The notes: generated by a model from the sequence alone, not told the origin. DNA of 45,991 bases from an uncultured Geobacteraceae bacterium (GCA_937958075.1 CALFFB010000272.1:1-45991); one strand, 5' to 3'. Positions 1 through 8,770 are shown, counted from the stretch's first letter. Numbers and translations are program-made.

Positions 1-75
1 GATGCTTTCCTACAAACCCTAATAAAAGGAGAGATAATATTCTACTGTGGACTGTGTTGGACTTGCATGGACAAC

Positions 76-106
76 AAAAAAGCCCCTGGCGAACCAGAGG
101 CTTTTT
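76..106 (-). terminator. Terminator after tRNA-Leu(CAA)
   Basis: A 9-bp stem with one C-A mismatch (81-89 with 94-102) closes a CGAA loop. It is followed by a T-run when read on the minus strand, as expected just downstream of the minus-strand tRNA-Leu. A T-run also follows on the plus strand, so it may act in both directions. Confidence 0.8.
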
Positions 107-114
107 CATTGATG

Positions 115-199
115 TGGTACCGAAGGCCGGAGTCGAACCGGCACGCCTTGCGGCAACGGTGTTTGAGACCGTCGTGTCTACCAATTCCACCACTTCGGC
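115..199 (-). tRNA. tRNA-Leu (anticodon CAA)
   Basis: The minus strand folds into a class II tRNA with a long variable arm. The anticodon stem ACGGT/ACCGT closes the loop CTCAAAC, giving anticodon CAA, which reads UUG. The T-loop is GGTTCGACTCC and the 3' CCA is encoded (115-117). The acceptor closes with G1-U72 rather than the G1-C72 seen in the other tRNA-Leu at 17305, a small oddity. It has its own promoter at 213-240 and a terminator at 76-106. Confidence 0.95.
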
Positions 200-212
200 A
201 TTAAGAGGTGCG

Positions 213-240
213 ATTATAATCCGCGTCTTGTGTTTGTCAA
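213..240 (-). promoter_or_regulatory. Sigma-70 promoter of tRNA-Leu(CAA)
   Basis: On the minus strand there is a perfect TTGACA (-35) and a perfect TATAAT (-10) 16 bp apart, 13 bp ahead of the tRNA. The -35 box contains the TGA stop codon of pabC, so the tRNA promoter is embedded in the end of the preceding gene. Confidence 0.8.
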
Positions 241-1070
241 GACACTATCCGCAGGTAAAGAGTTTTAAGTAGGTCCTGCCAGCAGGTTCCGGTGGCAATG
301 GGATGATCGTCGATGCGACGCACGGGTTGGAGGTCGATGATGGAGTTGGTAAGGAACACTTCATCCGCACTGCAGGCTTCGGTGAGGTGAAGGGGGCGTT
401 CAATCGTCAGAATCCCCAGTTCTCTGGCGGCAGCGATGACCTGCTGGCGCATGACCCCCTTCAGGACAAGACGGCCGGCCGGTGGGGTGACCAGGCGCTT
501 GTTAATCAGGGCAAAAAGGTTGCTGGTGGCCCCTTCCAGCAGATAACCACGGCTGTCGACAAACAGGGCCTCTTCGGCGCCGTTTCGCAGGGCATGATTG
601 CGCGCGAACAGACAATCAGCGTAGTTGCCGCGTTTGAGTTGCGGCAGGTGGGAGAGAGGATTGACCCGCCTGTTCGGGGCAAGGCAACAGACAATACCCC
701 TTCGGACAGCGGAATTGTCAGCCGGTTCGTGGGGGACGGCGGTTAAAAGAAACCAGGCCTTATCGCCGTGCGGGAACTGCAGGCCGGTAAAGGGGCCGCG
801 GCTTAGGGTCAGGCGCAGGCGCGACCAGGGGGCAGTTAGGGATGCGGCAAGATAGCAAAGGGCCTTTTCGATTTTATCTCTGGGGCAGGGCTGTTCGATA
901 AGTTTGGCTGATTGCTGCAGGCGATCCAGGTGTTGCTGTTGCAGCAGGATGCTGTTTTTTCTGGCCTTGATGGTTTCAAACAGACTCTCGCCATAGAGAA
1001 AACTTCCATCATTGATGGCAACAGCGGCATCCTCGTGGGGGATAAACTTTCCATTCAGACAGACCAGCAT
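237..1070 (-). CDS. pabC: Aminodeoxychorismate lyase (class IV PLP aminotransferase fold)
   Basis: A 277-aa fold-type IV PLP enzyme. It probably releases pyruvate from 4-amino-4-deoxychorismate to give p-aminobenzoate for folate synthesis in the cytoplasm. Visible family marks are the N-terminal NDGSFLYGESLFET segment, the Schiff-base lysine K146 in QLKRGNY, and the phosphate-binding EGATSN motif near residue 180. The length fits PabC. It begins 4 nt after the chorismate-binding gene on the same strand, which is the strongest argument for PabC over the related branched-chain or D-amino-acid aminotransferases. No PabA glutaminase is seen nearby. Confidence 0.85.
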   Translation of the reverse strand: MLVCLNGKFIPHEDAAVAINDGSFLYGESLFETIKARKNSILLQQQHLDRLQQSAKLIEQPCPRDKIEKALCYLAASLTAPWSRLRLTLSRGPFTGLQFPHGDKAWFLLTAVPHEPADNSAVRRGIVCCLAPNRRVNPLSHLPQLKRGNYADCLFARNHALRNGAEEALFVDSRGYLLEGATSNLFALINKRLVTPPAGRLVLKGVMRQQVIAAARELGILTIERPLHLTEACSADEVFLTNSIIDLQPVRRIDDHPIATGTCWQDLLKTLYLRIVS

Positions 1071-1074
1071 GACA

Positions 1075-2436
1075 TCAGCCTTGACAGGTCATCAGCAGCA
1101 GACGCAGGGCTTCCCCTTTGTGGAGGCACTCCTGCCATTCGTTGTGCGGCAGGGAGTCGGCAACAATCCCGGCCCCGGTCTGATAACGGATACTGGCGCC
1201 GCGCCGTTCAAAACCGCGAATCAGAATGTTCAGATCCATACCGCCGCAGGCACTGAGGTAGCCGGCGCTGCCGGTATAGCTGCTACGCCCGGTGGGTTCC
1301 AGTTCGTCGATGATTTCCATGCAGCGTTTTTTGGGGACGCCGGTGATGGTGCCGCCGGGAAATGCTGCCCTGAGGAGGTCGATGGCATGGCATTCCGGGC
1401 GCAGAATACCACGGACGTTGGAGACAATATGGGTTACGTGGGAGTAACGTTCGAGTACCATCAGTTCATCGACCGATACGGTGCCGGCTGTGCAGACCTT
1501 GCCCAGGTCGTTGCGTTCCAGGTCAAGGAGCATGATGTGTTCGGCGCGTTCCTTGGGGTGCCCCAGCAGTTCCTCCCCCAGCAGATTGTCTTCCGGTGGC
1601 GTAAAGCCTCTGGGCCGGGTTCCGGCGATAGGCCGGGTTTCAGCGATGCCGTTGCGCAGGGAAACCAGGCGCTCCGGTGAACTGGAGATAATGTCTACAT
1701 CGTCAAAATGCAGCAGGCAGGCAAAGGGGGAGGGGTTGGCCCGTCGCAAGCGGCGATACAGTTCTGTCGAGGGGCCCGCAAGGGCGGTATCAAAGCGGCA
1801 GGATAGGTTGACCTGATAGATGTCCCCGGCGGCAATGTAGCTCTTGGCCCGTTCGACCCTGTAAATGAACTCTTCTTCTGACAGAAACGGAACGGGTGAG
1901 CCCTGTACCTGCAGTGCGGCGGGCGGAGTGCTTTGCTGCAGCGCCTCTGTTACTTCAGCTTTTAATAACGACAGATCAAGTTCGTCATCCAGGGAGGCAA
2001 GGGTCATTGTCCGTTTCTGGTGATCGTAGACCGCCGTTACATCGACCCAGGCCAGATAGAGGTCTGAGAGTCCCGAATCGCGCACAGCCTGGCGTGGCAG
2101 GTTTTCAATCTGGTGAGCCAGGTCGTAGCCGAAACAGCCGAAAAAACCGCCGGGAAAAGGGGTGTCAGGCGAGGGAGGACAGCGCCTGTGCTGAAGAATA
2201 TCGGCAAGTGTCGACAGGGGCGTTGGCGATGCGCCGGAGTGGTTGTCAGTGGTTTGCCAGTAAAGGCGGTTGCTGGTCAGGCGGTATTGCTCTCGCGTCC
2301 GCAGGGGGACAATGGAATAACGACCGGTTTTAGGGCGCGGATTCAGGGATTCCAGCAAGCCGGGTCCATCAGGACACATGACCAGGTAAAGTTGCAGAGG
2401 GTCGAACGCATCAAGGGGAAAGCTGAGGGTTTTCAT
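1075..2436 (-). CDS. pabB: Chorismate-binding enzyme, aminodeoxychorismate synthase component I (PabB-like)
   Basis: A 453-aa member of the TrpE/PabB/MenF family that would aminate chorismate with ammonia from a glutaminase partner. The catalytic half carries SPERLVSLRNG, a GTRPRG motif, ERYSHVTHIVSNV, PGGTITGVPK and the closing YTGSAGYLS and GAGIVADS blocks. The adjacent pabC-like gene argues for p-aminobenzoate synthesis. The motif near residue 268 is PIAGT; E. coli PabB has a catalytic lysine there (PIKGT), and alanine is the anthranilate synthase form, so TrpE activity cannot be excluded from sequence alone. The ATG at 2436 has no strong ribosome binding site. Confidence 0.8.
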   Translation of the reverse strand: MKTLSFPLDAFDPLQLYLVMCPDGPGLLESLNPRPKTGRYSIVPLRTREQYRLTSNRLYWQTTDNHSGASPTPLSTLADILQHRRCPPSPDTPFPGGFFGCFGYDLAHQIENLPRQAVRDSGLSDLYLAWVDVTAVYDHQKRTMTLASLDDELDLSLLKAEVTEALQQSTPPAALQVQGSPVPFLSEEEFIYRVERAKSYIAAGDIYQVNLSCRFDTALAGPSTELYRRLRRANPSPFACLLHFDDVDIISSSPERLVSLRNGIAETRPIAGTRPRGFTPPEDNLLGEELLGHPKERAEHIMLLDLERNDLGKVCTAGTVSVDELMVLERYSHVTHIVSNVRGILRPECHAIDLLRAAFPGGTITGVPKKRCMEIIDELEPTGRSSYTGSAGYLSACGGMDLNILIRGFERRGASIRYQTGAGIVADSLPHNEWQECLHKGEALRLLLMTCQG

Positions 2437-2484
2437 ACTGTTGGGCCCGCCAAAGCCGGATGCATCGTGGTGCGCTGAGAGACG

Positions 2485-2517
2485 AAAAAAGGGTTAGCTT
2501 TTACAAGCTAACCCTTT
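2485..2517 (-). terminator. Terminator after tRNA-Ala
   Basis: A perfect 12-bp stem (2489-2500 with 2505-2516) with a 4-nt loop is followed on the minus strand by six T residues. It lies between tRNA-Ala and pabB and should end the tRNA transcript. Confidence 0.9.
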
Positions 2518-2525
2518 GATTTTCC

Positions 2526-2601
2526 TGGTGGAGCTACGCGGGATCGAACCGCGGACCTTTTGACTGCCAGTCAAACGCTCTCCCAACTGAGCTACAGCCC
2601 C
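2526..2601 (-). tRNA. tRNA-Ala (anticodon GGC)
   Basis: A 76-nt canonical cloverleaf on the minus strand. The acceptor GGGGCTG pairs with TAGCTCC with one wobble, the anticodon stem TTTGA/TCAAA closes loop CTGGCAG (anticodon GGC), the T-loop is GGTTCGATCCC, and CCA is encoded. Confidence 0.97.
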
Positions 2602-2616
2602 GTTTCAAGTGAGGGA

Positions 2617-2646
2617 CTTATAGCAAACCGCTGAATCAGGTGTCAA
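2617..2646 (-). promoter_or_regulatory. Sigma-70 promoter of tRNA-Ala
   Basis: On the minus strand TTGACA and TATAAG stand 18 bp apart, 15 nt ahead of the tRNA. The spacing and near-consensus hexamers suit a strong stable-RNA promoter. Confidence 0.7.
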
Positions 2647-2681
2647 CAGGAAAAAACGCGAAGGGTTCAGTTTCATTCCCC

Positions 2682-2697
2682 TGGGCGGTTGCCTGCC
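2682..2697 (+). promoter_or_regulatory. Candidate sigma-54 promoter of the exosortase locus
   Basis: The sequence TGGGCGGTTGCCTGCC has the -24 GG and -12 GC dinucleotides exactly 10 nt apart, as in sigma-54 promoters (TGGCAC-N5-TTGC). It lies about 84 nt before the acyltransferase start. The same locus encodes PrsR, a GAFTGA-type sigma-54 activator, so the placement makes sense. The match outside the invariant bases is only fair. Confidence 0.4.
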
Positions 2698-2780
2698 GGA
2701 AGAATACTGGTTATCATTAGAGCATTGGAGATATTCGATAATTAAAAGAAAATAACACTGAAGACCGACTGGGGCCCCTG

Positions 2781-3596
2781 ATGAAACTGCCTTTTCATGC
2801 TTCGCGATATCTCGAACTCTTACGCTTGAACAGTCATTTCAGACAATATTTTCAGGTGGTGCCGGCCTCGACCCCGGACCTGGTGCGTGAGGCGCAAATG
2901 ATCCGCCACGACGTTTATTGTAGTGAACTCGGGTGGGAACCTGTCCGTCTTGATGGTCTGGAGCAGGATGAATACGATTCCAGGTCGCTGCACTGTCTGT
3001 TGAGGGCGGTCCACAGCCAGCGCTATATCGGCTGCGTGCGACTGGTATTGCCCCTTGCTGGGCACGACAGGGTTCTCCTGCCTTTCCAGCAAACCTGTCT
3101 GGGGCGCCTGCACCAGGGGCATCCGGATCCGGATGCTGTTGATCGGGGACTGGTGGCTGAAGTGTCGCGTCTGGCTATTGTTTCCGATTATCGCCGCCGT
3201 AAACACGAGCAAGGGCGTCCTTTCGGTCTGGGAGAAGAGGATTACAGTCAACAGGGCCGCCGCCGGTTTCCCTATATTCCCGTAGGCCTGTACATCGGCA
3301 TGCTGCAGATTGCCGCTCAGCATGGCATCAAGACCCTGTACATTATGACCGAACCGCTGCTGGCGATCCATTTCAGTCGCCTGGGCGGCAAGCTGAAGCC
3401 GGTTGGTGATGTTGTTGAGCATCGCGGCAAAAGGCGTCCCTATGTCATGTACGTCGATGAGGTTCTGCGGGAAGCAAATCTGTTTCTGCGTCCTTTGATC
3501 CGTACGATATCCAAAGATGTGAAACAGGGGGAAACGCGGATCGTGCAGGCCGCTTCGCGGATATATGATATTTCACCTCCTGTGGTTGCCCCCTGA
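2781..3596 (+). CDS. PEP-CTERM/exosortase system-associated acyltransferase
   Basis: A 271-aa GNAT-like protein of the family that accompanies exosortases and is thought to make N-acyl amino acids or otherwise acylate small molecules. It resembles acyl-homoserine-lactone synthase-type acyltransferases: an early RHDVYCSELGWEP segment, then EVSRLAIVSDYRRR, then YIPVGLYIGMLQIAAQHG. No signal peptide or membrane segment is visible, so it should be cytoplasmic. It is the first gene of the exosortase cluster and lies 82 nt before the exosortase. The ATG at 2781 follows the candidate sigma-54 promoter. The physiological product is unknown. Confidence 0.8.
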   Translation: MKLPFHASRYLELLRLNSHFRQYFQVVPASTPDLVREAQMIRHDVYCSELGWEPVRLDGLEQDEYDSRSLHCLLRAVHSQRYIGCVRLVLPLAGHDRVLLPFQQTCLGRLHQGHPDPDAVDRGLVAEVSRLAIVSDYRRRKHEQGRPFGLGEEDYSQQGRRRFPYIPVGLYIGMLQIAAQHGIKTLYIMTEPLLAIHFSRLGGKLKPVGDVVEHRGKRRPYVMYVDEVLREANLFLRPLIRTISKDVKQGETRIVQAASRIYDISPPVVAP

Positions 3597-3678
3597 AAAC
3601 ATACTGTGTTCTAATGAAACCTGAAATCAGCAGGAAGATAAGCCTTTTTATTCCACTTTTTCATCTTCGGGGTGATCA

Positions 3679-4512
3679 ATGACCGGTTTTTTGTCGACCA
3701 GGCATCTGGTGTTATTCGGACTGCTGCTGCTGGCTGTGGCGGCCCTGTACGCGGATATTTTCCATGGGCTTTACGGTGACTGGCTTCATGATGAGAATTA
3801 TTCCCATGGATTCCTGGTGCCCCTGATTGCCGCCTATTTTGCCTGGTCCAGGCGGCAGGCCCTTGAACAACTCGATATCAAGCCCGCTGTCAGTGGTCTT
3901 GTTCTGATTGTCTTTGCTTTGCTGGTTCTGCTGGCCGGGGTTGCGGCGCAGGAGTATTATACTCGTCGTGCCTCTTTTATTTTTCTGCTCGCCGGCCTGA
4001 TTGTCTTTTTTTTCGGGTGGCGTTGGCTGCGTGCCCTGTTGTTGCCGGTCGGTTTCCTTTTTTTCATGATTCCACTGCCATATGTTATTTACGATGCAAT
4101 ATCCTTCCCCCTGAAGCTGTTTGTCGCACAATTTTCCGTAGAAACCCTGAAGCTCATTGGTGTAGTGGTCCTCAGGGAGGGGAACATCATCATGTTCCCC
4201 CATACGGTGCTGGAAGTCGCTGATGCCTGCAGTGGCCTGCGTTCTATTGTGTCCCTGCTGGCGCTGGGGGTGACATTGGCGGTTCTGACCCAGGGGAAGA
4301 TGTCACGCAAAGTGCTGCTGGTGGCCTTGACCATTCCCATTGCCGTGTTCACCAACATGATGCGTGTTATTATTACGGGGTATCTGGCGCAACATTACGG
4401 CAGTGCTGTCGCTGAGGGTTTTTTTCATGATTTTGCCGGAATGGGCGTGTTTCTGGCGGCGATGGTGCTGTTGTTCATCAGCAGTGGCCTGCTGCGGAAG
4501 TTCTGGCCGTAA
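3679..4512 (+). CDS. xrt: Exosortase (EpsH family transpeptidase)
   Basis: A 277-aa polytopic membrane protein with about eight hydrophobic segments. Exosortases cleave C-terminal PEP-CTERM-type sorting signals at the inner membrane. The three family residues are present in order: Cys184 in DACSGLRS, Arg229 in NMMRVIITGY and His250 in EGFFHDFAG. The ribosome binding site GGGGTGATCA directly precedes the ATG. EpsI is a separate downstream gene rather than a fused C-terminal domain. I cannot assign the exosortase subtype, and no substrate with a C-terminal sorting signal is encoded in this window. Confidence 0.92.
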   Translation: MTGFLSTRHLVLFGLLLLAVAALYADIFHGLYGDWLHDENYSHGFLVPLIAAYFAWSRRQALEQLDIKPAVSGLVLIVFALLVLLAGVAAQEYYTRRASFIFLLAGLIVFFFGWRWLRALLLPVGFLFFMIPLPYVIYDAISFPLKLFVAQFSVETLKLIGVVVLREGNIIMFPHTVLEVADACSGLRSIVSLLALGVTLAVLTQGKMSRKVLLVALTIPIAVFTNMMRVIITGYLAQHYGSAVAEGFFHDFAGMGVFLAAMVLLFISSGLLRKFWP

Positions 4513-4555
4513 TCAAAAACAGATGTAACTGTTCAGTTCAACAGACAGGGGTGCT

Positions 4556-5209
4556 ATGTCCAAAGATGTTTCCATCAAATCCTGGAGGTTTCTGGTCGTA
4601 TTCGTGCTGCTGGCTCTGGCAGGAACCTATGTTCACACCCGCTCCGAGGCGTCTATCCCCGTCAGCAGGCCTCTGGATGAATTCCCCGTTCGTGCCGGGG
4701 ACTGGGTGATGACCGGACAGGATCGCTTCGATGAGCGGGTGCTGGCGGTGCTGCTGCCGAGTGATTACCTGTCACGTGGTTACCGCAATACCGAGGGAGA
4801 CCGGGTTTCGCTGTATATCGGTTATCATGATGGTGGTCCCGACAGTGGACCGATTCATTCGCCCAAGCAGTGCCTTCCCGGCAGTGGCTGGAATCGGTTG
4901 CACGCGCAGAGTCATGAGCTTGTGACTCCGGCCGGAGACAAACTGTCCTATGTCAGCGCCGTCTATCAGAAGGACGTGGAAAAGCAGATGTTCCTGTACT
5001 GGTTCCAGGTGCGAGACGAGATGCTGACCAACGAGTATGCTCTGAAGTTCAGCATGCTCAGGAATTCCGTGACCAGCAACCGGCGGGATTCGGCCTTTGT
5101 CCGCATATCCCTTCCTGTTATCGATGGGGACGAGGAAGGCGCGCGCGCCGTTGGTGAACAGTTCGCCCGTGATTTTATGCCGGCCATTCATGCCAGTCTG
5201 CCGCGTTGA
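4556..5209 (+). CDS. epsI: EpsI family exosortase-associated protein
   Basis: A 217-aa protein with one N-terminal membrane segment (about residues 10-28) and an exported domain carrying the family signature PKQCLPGSGW near residue 100. EpsI proteins accompany exosortases, sometimes fused to them, and are linked to exopolysaccharide export; their exact activity is not established. It lies 43 nt after the exosortase and 9 nt before PrsK, in what looks like one operon. Confidence 0.88.
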   Translation: MSKDVSIKSWRFLVVFVLLALAGTYVHTRSEASIPVSRPLDEFPVRAGDWVMTGQDRFDERVLAVLLPSDYLSRGYRNTEGDRVSLYIGYHDGGPDSGPIHSPKQCLPGSGWNRLHAQSHELVTPAGDKLSYVSAVYQKDVEKQMFLYWFQVRDEMLTNEYALKFSMLRNSVTSNRRDSAFVRISLPVIDGDEEGARAVGEQFARDFMPAIHASLPR

Positions 5210-5218
5210 TCTGCCTCC

Positions 5219-7318
5219 ATGCTGACCGAGCTCCTTCTCTGGATCAATCTGGTCGCCTGTATCGTGACCCTTGTCGTTTTGTTGTTGCGACATTCGTATG
5301 TGGTGGCGACGGTGCTGCTTGGTGTCGGCCTCGTCTGTCTCGCCGCCCTCAATGTGGTCGATGTCCTGACCCTGCGCACTCCGGTAAAGCTGTACGCCTG
5401 GCGCGAGCTGGGGTTGCCGCTGGAAGCCGGCGGCGTTTTTGCCCTCTATTTTTACACCAAAACGGTTTTTCGCGATAACCGCAGAATCTACCGCGGTATC
5501 GGTTTCTGGATCGCCCTGGTCCTGGCGCTGGCGGTGCTGGTCTATGTTCTGGTCACCCCGGCGACGCACTTGATTTTTTCACCGGACTTTGGTCAGGAAG
5601 GGATCTTTTTCCTCAAGATTTCCGGATTTTTTGTTTACCTGACGCTGATGCTGTTTCTGGTGTTCGGTCTGGTGCAGCTGGAGCGGACCCTTGCCGGACT
5701 GCACAGCCTGCAACGCTGGAAGATCAAACTGGAAGTGCTGGCCGGTGGTCTGCTGATGGCGGCCTTCGCCCTCTACTTCAGTCACAGTCTGCTCTATCGT
5801 TCCATCAACGTGGACTTTCTGCCGGTTCGTTCCCTGGCAGCGACCATCGCTCTGGGGATGTTCTGCTATTCGCGCCTGGTCCGCGATGACGGATCGCGTC
5901 TGGCCTTGTCGCGCGGCATTGCCCATCGGTCTTTTGTGCTCCTGCTGGTCGGTGGTTATCTGATCGTTCTGGGTCTGCTCGGTGGCGGCATCAGCTATCT
6001 GAATATCGGTGACAGCAAGCTGTTGATCAACCTTCTGCTTCTGGTCGGGAGTGTCGGGCTTGCGACCTTGTTTCTGTCAGAGCGACTGCGGCGCAAGTTC
6101 AAGGTGATCCTGCATAAAAACTTTTATCAAAGCAAATACGACTATCGTCAACAGTGGGAAAACTTTACCCGGCAGGTCGCTGACAACACCAGTCTGGACA
6201 GGATTCAGCCGGCGATCCTCGATCACTTCTGTTCGACCCTGGCCTGCAAGGGTGCGGCCCTGTATCTTTATGACGATGAGCAGAAAGGCTATGTGCCTGC
6301 CGCTGTTTTTAACTTCCGGCGTGACTGGCGGCCATTCCCGGCGACGGACCCTCTCGTTGAGTGCCTGAGTAAAAAGGACTGGGTCCTCAAGGTCCCGGAA
6401 TGTGCCGCCGAGCTGGAGGGCTCCGTCCTCAATGTGGTGCCGGGAGCCACCGTGTTCCTGGTGGTTCCTCTGTTTTTTGACGACGAGCTGATCGGCTTTA
6501 TCCTGCTGGGCGAACAGATCAACCCCGATGAGTTGTTGACCTACGAAGATTACGATATCCTGCGTCTGCTGGCACGGCATTCGGTGGCAACGATTCAGAG
6601 CCTGCGGCTGTCGGAACAGCTGGCCGTGGTGCGAGAGCTGGCTGCCATCGGCAAGGTGTCGACCTTTGTGCTGCACGATTTGAAGAATCAGGTATCGGGC
6701 TTGTCGCTGCTCCTCGAAAATGCCCGTGATTATATTGAGGATCCGGAGTTTCAGCAGGACATGCTGGAAACAGTCGGCAGCACCGTGACCAATATGAATA
6801 TGCTGATCACCAGACTGAAAGGGCTGAAGGAGAAGCCGAAGCTGGCCATTGCGCCGGTTGCCCTGGAAAAGGTGGTGGAGGCTGCTGTTGACAGTGCCGG
6901 TGGCCGGATCGAGATGACAGGGGAAGAGGTGCGGATCGCCGCCGATGAAGAGGAGATCTACAAGGTCGTTCTGAATCTTCTGGTCAACGCCATCGAAGCA
7001 TCGCCCGCCGATGGGACAGTCCGGGTGGAATTCGGTCTGGCGGCTGAAGAAGCTTTTGTCAAAGTGCAGGATCAGGGGTGCGGTATGAGTCCCGAGTTTA
7101 TTCAGCACAAACTGTTCAAGCCCTTTGTCTCGACCAAAAAACATGGCTTCGGTATCGGTCTCTATCACTGCAGTCAGATTGTTGAGGCCCATGGCGGGCG
7201 GATTGAGGTTGACAGCCGGCCGGGCGAGGGGACGACCTTTACCCTGGCGTTGCCGACGGTGACCGGGGCACAGGACCAGGTGGGAGAAGACAATGAAGAA
7301 CCTGCTGATTGTCGATGA
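5219..7318 (+). CDS. prsK: PEP-CTERM system sensor histidine kinase PrsK
   Basis: A 699-aa kinase. About the first 290 residues form a bundle of roughly nine membrane helices, followed by a GAF-like region (about 310-450) and a histidine kinase core. The phospho-acceptor is His486 in VLHDLKNQ. The ATPase boxes follow: LNLLVNAIEAS (N), DQGCGMS (G1) and HGFGIGLYHC (G2). It should sense a membrane or envelope signal and phosphorylate PrsR, encoded immediately downstream with a 26-bp overlap. The large membrane sensor and exosortase neighbourhood match the PrsK family. Confidence 0.9.
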   Translation: MLTELLLWINLVACIVTLVVLLLRHSYVVATVLLGVGLVCLAALNVVDVLTLRTPVKLYAWRELGLPLEAGGVFALYFYTKTVFRDNRRIYRGIGFWIALVLALAVLVYVLVTPATHLIFSPDFGQEGIFFLKISGFFVYLTLMLFLVFGLVQLERTLAGLHSLQRWKIKLEVLAGGLLMAAFALYFSHSLLYRSINVDFLPVRSLAATIALGMFCYSRLVRDDGSRLALSRGIAHRSFVLLLVGGYLIVLGLLGGGISYLNIGDSKLLINLLLLVGSVGLATLFLSERLRRKFKVILHKNFYQSKYDYRQQWENFTRQVADNTSLDRIQPAILDHFCSTLACKGAALYLYDDEQKGYVPAAVFNFRRDWRPFPATDPLVECLSKKDWVLKVPECAAELEGSVLNVVPGATVFLVVPLFFDDELIGFILLGEQINPDELLTYEDYDILRLLARHSVATIQSLRLSEQLAVVRELAAIGKVSTFVLHDLKNQVSGLSLLLENARDYIEDPEFQQDMLETVGSTVTNMNMLITRLKGLKEKPKLAIAPVALEKVVEAAVDSAGGRIEMTGEEVRIAADEEEIYKVVLNLLVNAIEASPADGTVRVEFGLAAEEAFVKVQDQGCGMSPEFIQHKLFKPFVSTKKHGFGIGLYHCSQIVEAHGGRIEVDSRPGEGTTFTLALPTVTGAQDQVGEDNEEPADCR

Positions 7319-8708
7319 CAATCGCGAGATCAGGAAGCAGCTGAAATGGGGGCTGGCCAAGGAATACCGGATTCTGCTGGCAGAAAGTGTCGATGAAGCG
7401 ATGGCCCTGTTTGCTCAGCATGAGCCCCAGGTTGTGACCCTGGATCTGGGGTTGCCCCCCGACATCGACGGAGCGACGGAAGGTCTGCGCTGTCTGGAGC
7501 AGATGTTGAAAATGCGCCCGGCAACCAAGGTGATCGTGCTGTCGGGCAATGAAGATCATCAGAATGCCCTGGCGGCTGTCTACAAGGGTGCCTATGACTT
7601 TTATCACAAACCGATAGACCTGACGGAGGTGCGGATCATTCTGGCGCGCGCTTTTCATCTGGCCGCCCTCGAAGAGGAAAATCAGCGTTTGCAGTCCGCT
7701 GCTCAGCCCGGCAATGGATACGCCGGAATCCTTGGCCAGTGTCCGCAAATGCAGGAGGTTTTCGCCATCATCAAAAAGGTCGCGTCGATCAATGTGCCGG
7801 TGTTGATCCTCGGCGAAAGCGGCACCGGCAAGGAGGTGGTCGCCCAGGCGATTCATCAGCGCGGCGTGCGCAAGGACAAAAGCTTCATCGCCATCAATTG
7901 CGGGGCGATACCGGAGAACCTGCTCGAATCAGAACTCTTCGGTCATGAAAAGGGTGCCTTTACCGGTGCCGGCAGCCGTGTTCAGGGAAAGGTCGAATTC
8001 GCAGACGGCGGCACCCTCTTTCTTGATGAAATCGGCGAAATGGCCTCTCTGCTCCAGGTCAAGATGCTGCGCTTTTTACAGGACAAGGTCATCCAGCGGG
8101 TCGGCGGGCGCGAGGACATCGGTGTTGATACGCGTATCATTGCCGCCACCAATGTCGACATTCAAAAGGCGATAGACAAGGGGGATTTTCGTGAAGACCT
8201 GTACTATCGCATCGGCGTCATCAGCATTTCCCTGCCGCCCCTGCGGGAGCGGGGGGACGATATAGAGCTGCTGGCCAACTGTTTTCTGGGCCGCTACGGG
8301 CAGGAATTCGGCAAGAAGGTGCGGGGTTTCAGCAGCAGCGCTTTGGACTGGCTTTATCGTCATCCCTGGCCAGGTAACGTCAGGGAACTTGAAAACAAGA
8401 TAAAACGGGCCGTGGTCATGGCGGAAAGTCCCATTATTGAAGCCTGGGACCTTGGTTTTGAAAAACCGCAGGAGCAAAGGCGTGATGAGACGGCCAGACA
8501 CCCGTCTTCCCGTTTTTTTGAGGGCCGGGACTGTGCCGGCTTGACCCTCAAGGAGGCCCGGGCGCAAACCGAGATCGCCCTGCTGAAGTACGTTCTCGAA
8601 GAGACGGACGGCAACATTCAAAAGGCGGCGGAACAATTGGCGGTGACCAGGCCAACCCTGTATGATCTGCTGAAAAAGCACGGGCTGTACCAGGCAGGGC
8701 AGGACTGA
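7293..8708 (+). CDS. prsR: PEP-CTERM-box response regulator PrsR (sigma-54 activator)
   Basis: A 471-aa three-domain response regulator. The receiver domain (1-120) has the acidic pair D8/D9 and phospho-acceptor D51. The AAA+ domain (about 140-375) has Walker A GESGTGKE and the GAFTGA loop that contacts sigma-54. A Fis-type helix-turn-helix closes the protein (GNIQKAAEQLAVTRPTLYDLL). It would switch on exosortase-related genes from -24/-12 promoters, and a candidate site lies at 2682. It overlaps prsK by 26 bp, implying translational coupling. Confidence 0.92.
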   Translation: MKNLLIVDDNREIRKQLKWGLAKEYRILLAESVDEAMALFAQHEPQVVTLDLGLPPDIDGATEGLRCLEQMLKMRPATKVIVLSGNEDHQNALAAVYKGAYDFYHKPIDLTEVRIILARAFHLAALEEENQRLQSAAQPGNGYAGILGQCPQMQEVFAIIKKVASINVPVLILGESGTGKEVVAQAIHQRGVRKDKSFIAINCGAIPENLLESELFGHEKGAFTGAGSRVQGKVEFADGGTLFLDEIGEMASLLQVKMLRFLQDKVIQRVGGREDIGVDTRIIAATNVDIQKAIDKGDFREDLYYRIGVISISLPPLRERGDDIELLANCFLGRYGQEFGKKVRGFSSSALDWLYRHPWPGNVRELENKIKRAVVMAESPIIEAWDLGFEKPQEQRRDETARHPSSRFFEGRDCAGLTLKEARAQTEIALLKYVLEETDGNIQKAAEQLAVTRPTLYDLLKKHGLYQAGQD

Positions 8709-8742
8709 GAAGCCGGAAAAAAGCTCGCTTTGCACTGAACTG

Positions 8743-8770
8743 TTGACTCGCTCTGTTGGTTCAGTTTAAT
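8743..8770 (+). promoter_or_regulatory. Candidate sigma-70 promoter of the 8825 gene
   Basis: TTGACT and TTTAAT are 16 bp apart, about 55 nt ahead of the start codon at 8825. The match to consensus is reasonable but not decisive. It would separate the next gene from the prs operon. Confidence 0.35.

Noticed and set aside
4772..7360. Several long minus-strand frames opposite epsI, prsK and prsR
   Set aside because: Their protein sequences are low in hydrophobic core patterns and rich in His, Gln and Arg, as antisense frames usually are, while the plus strand has clear families.
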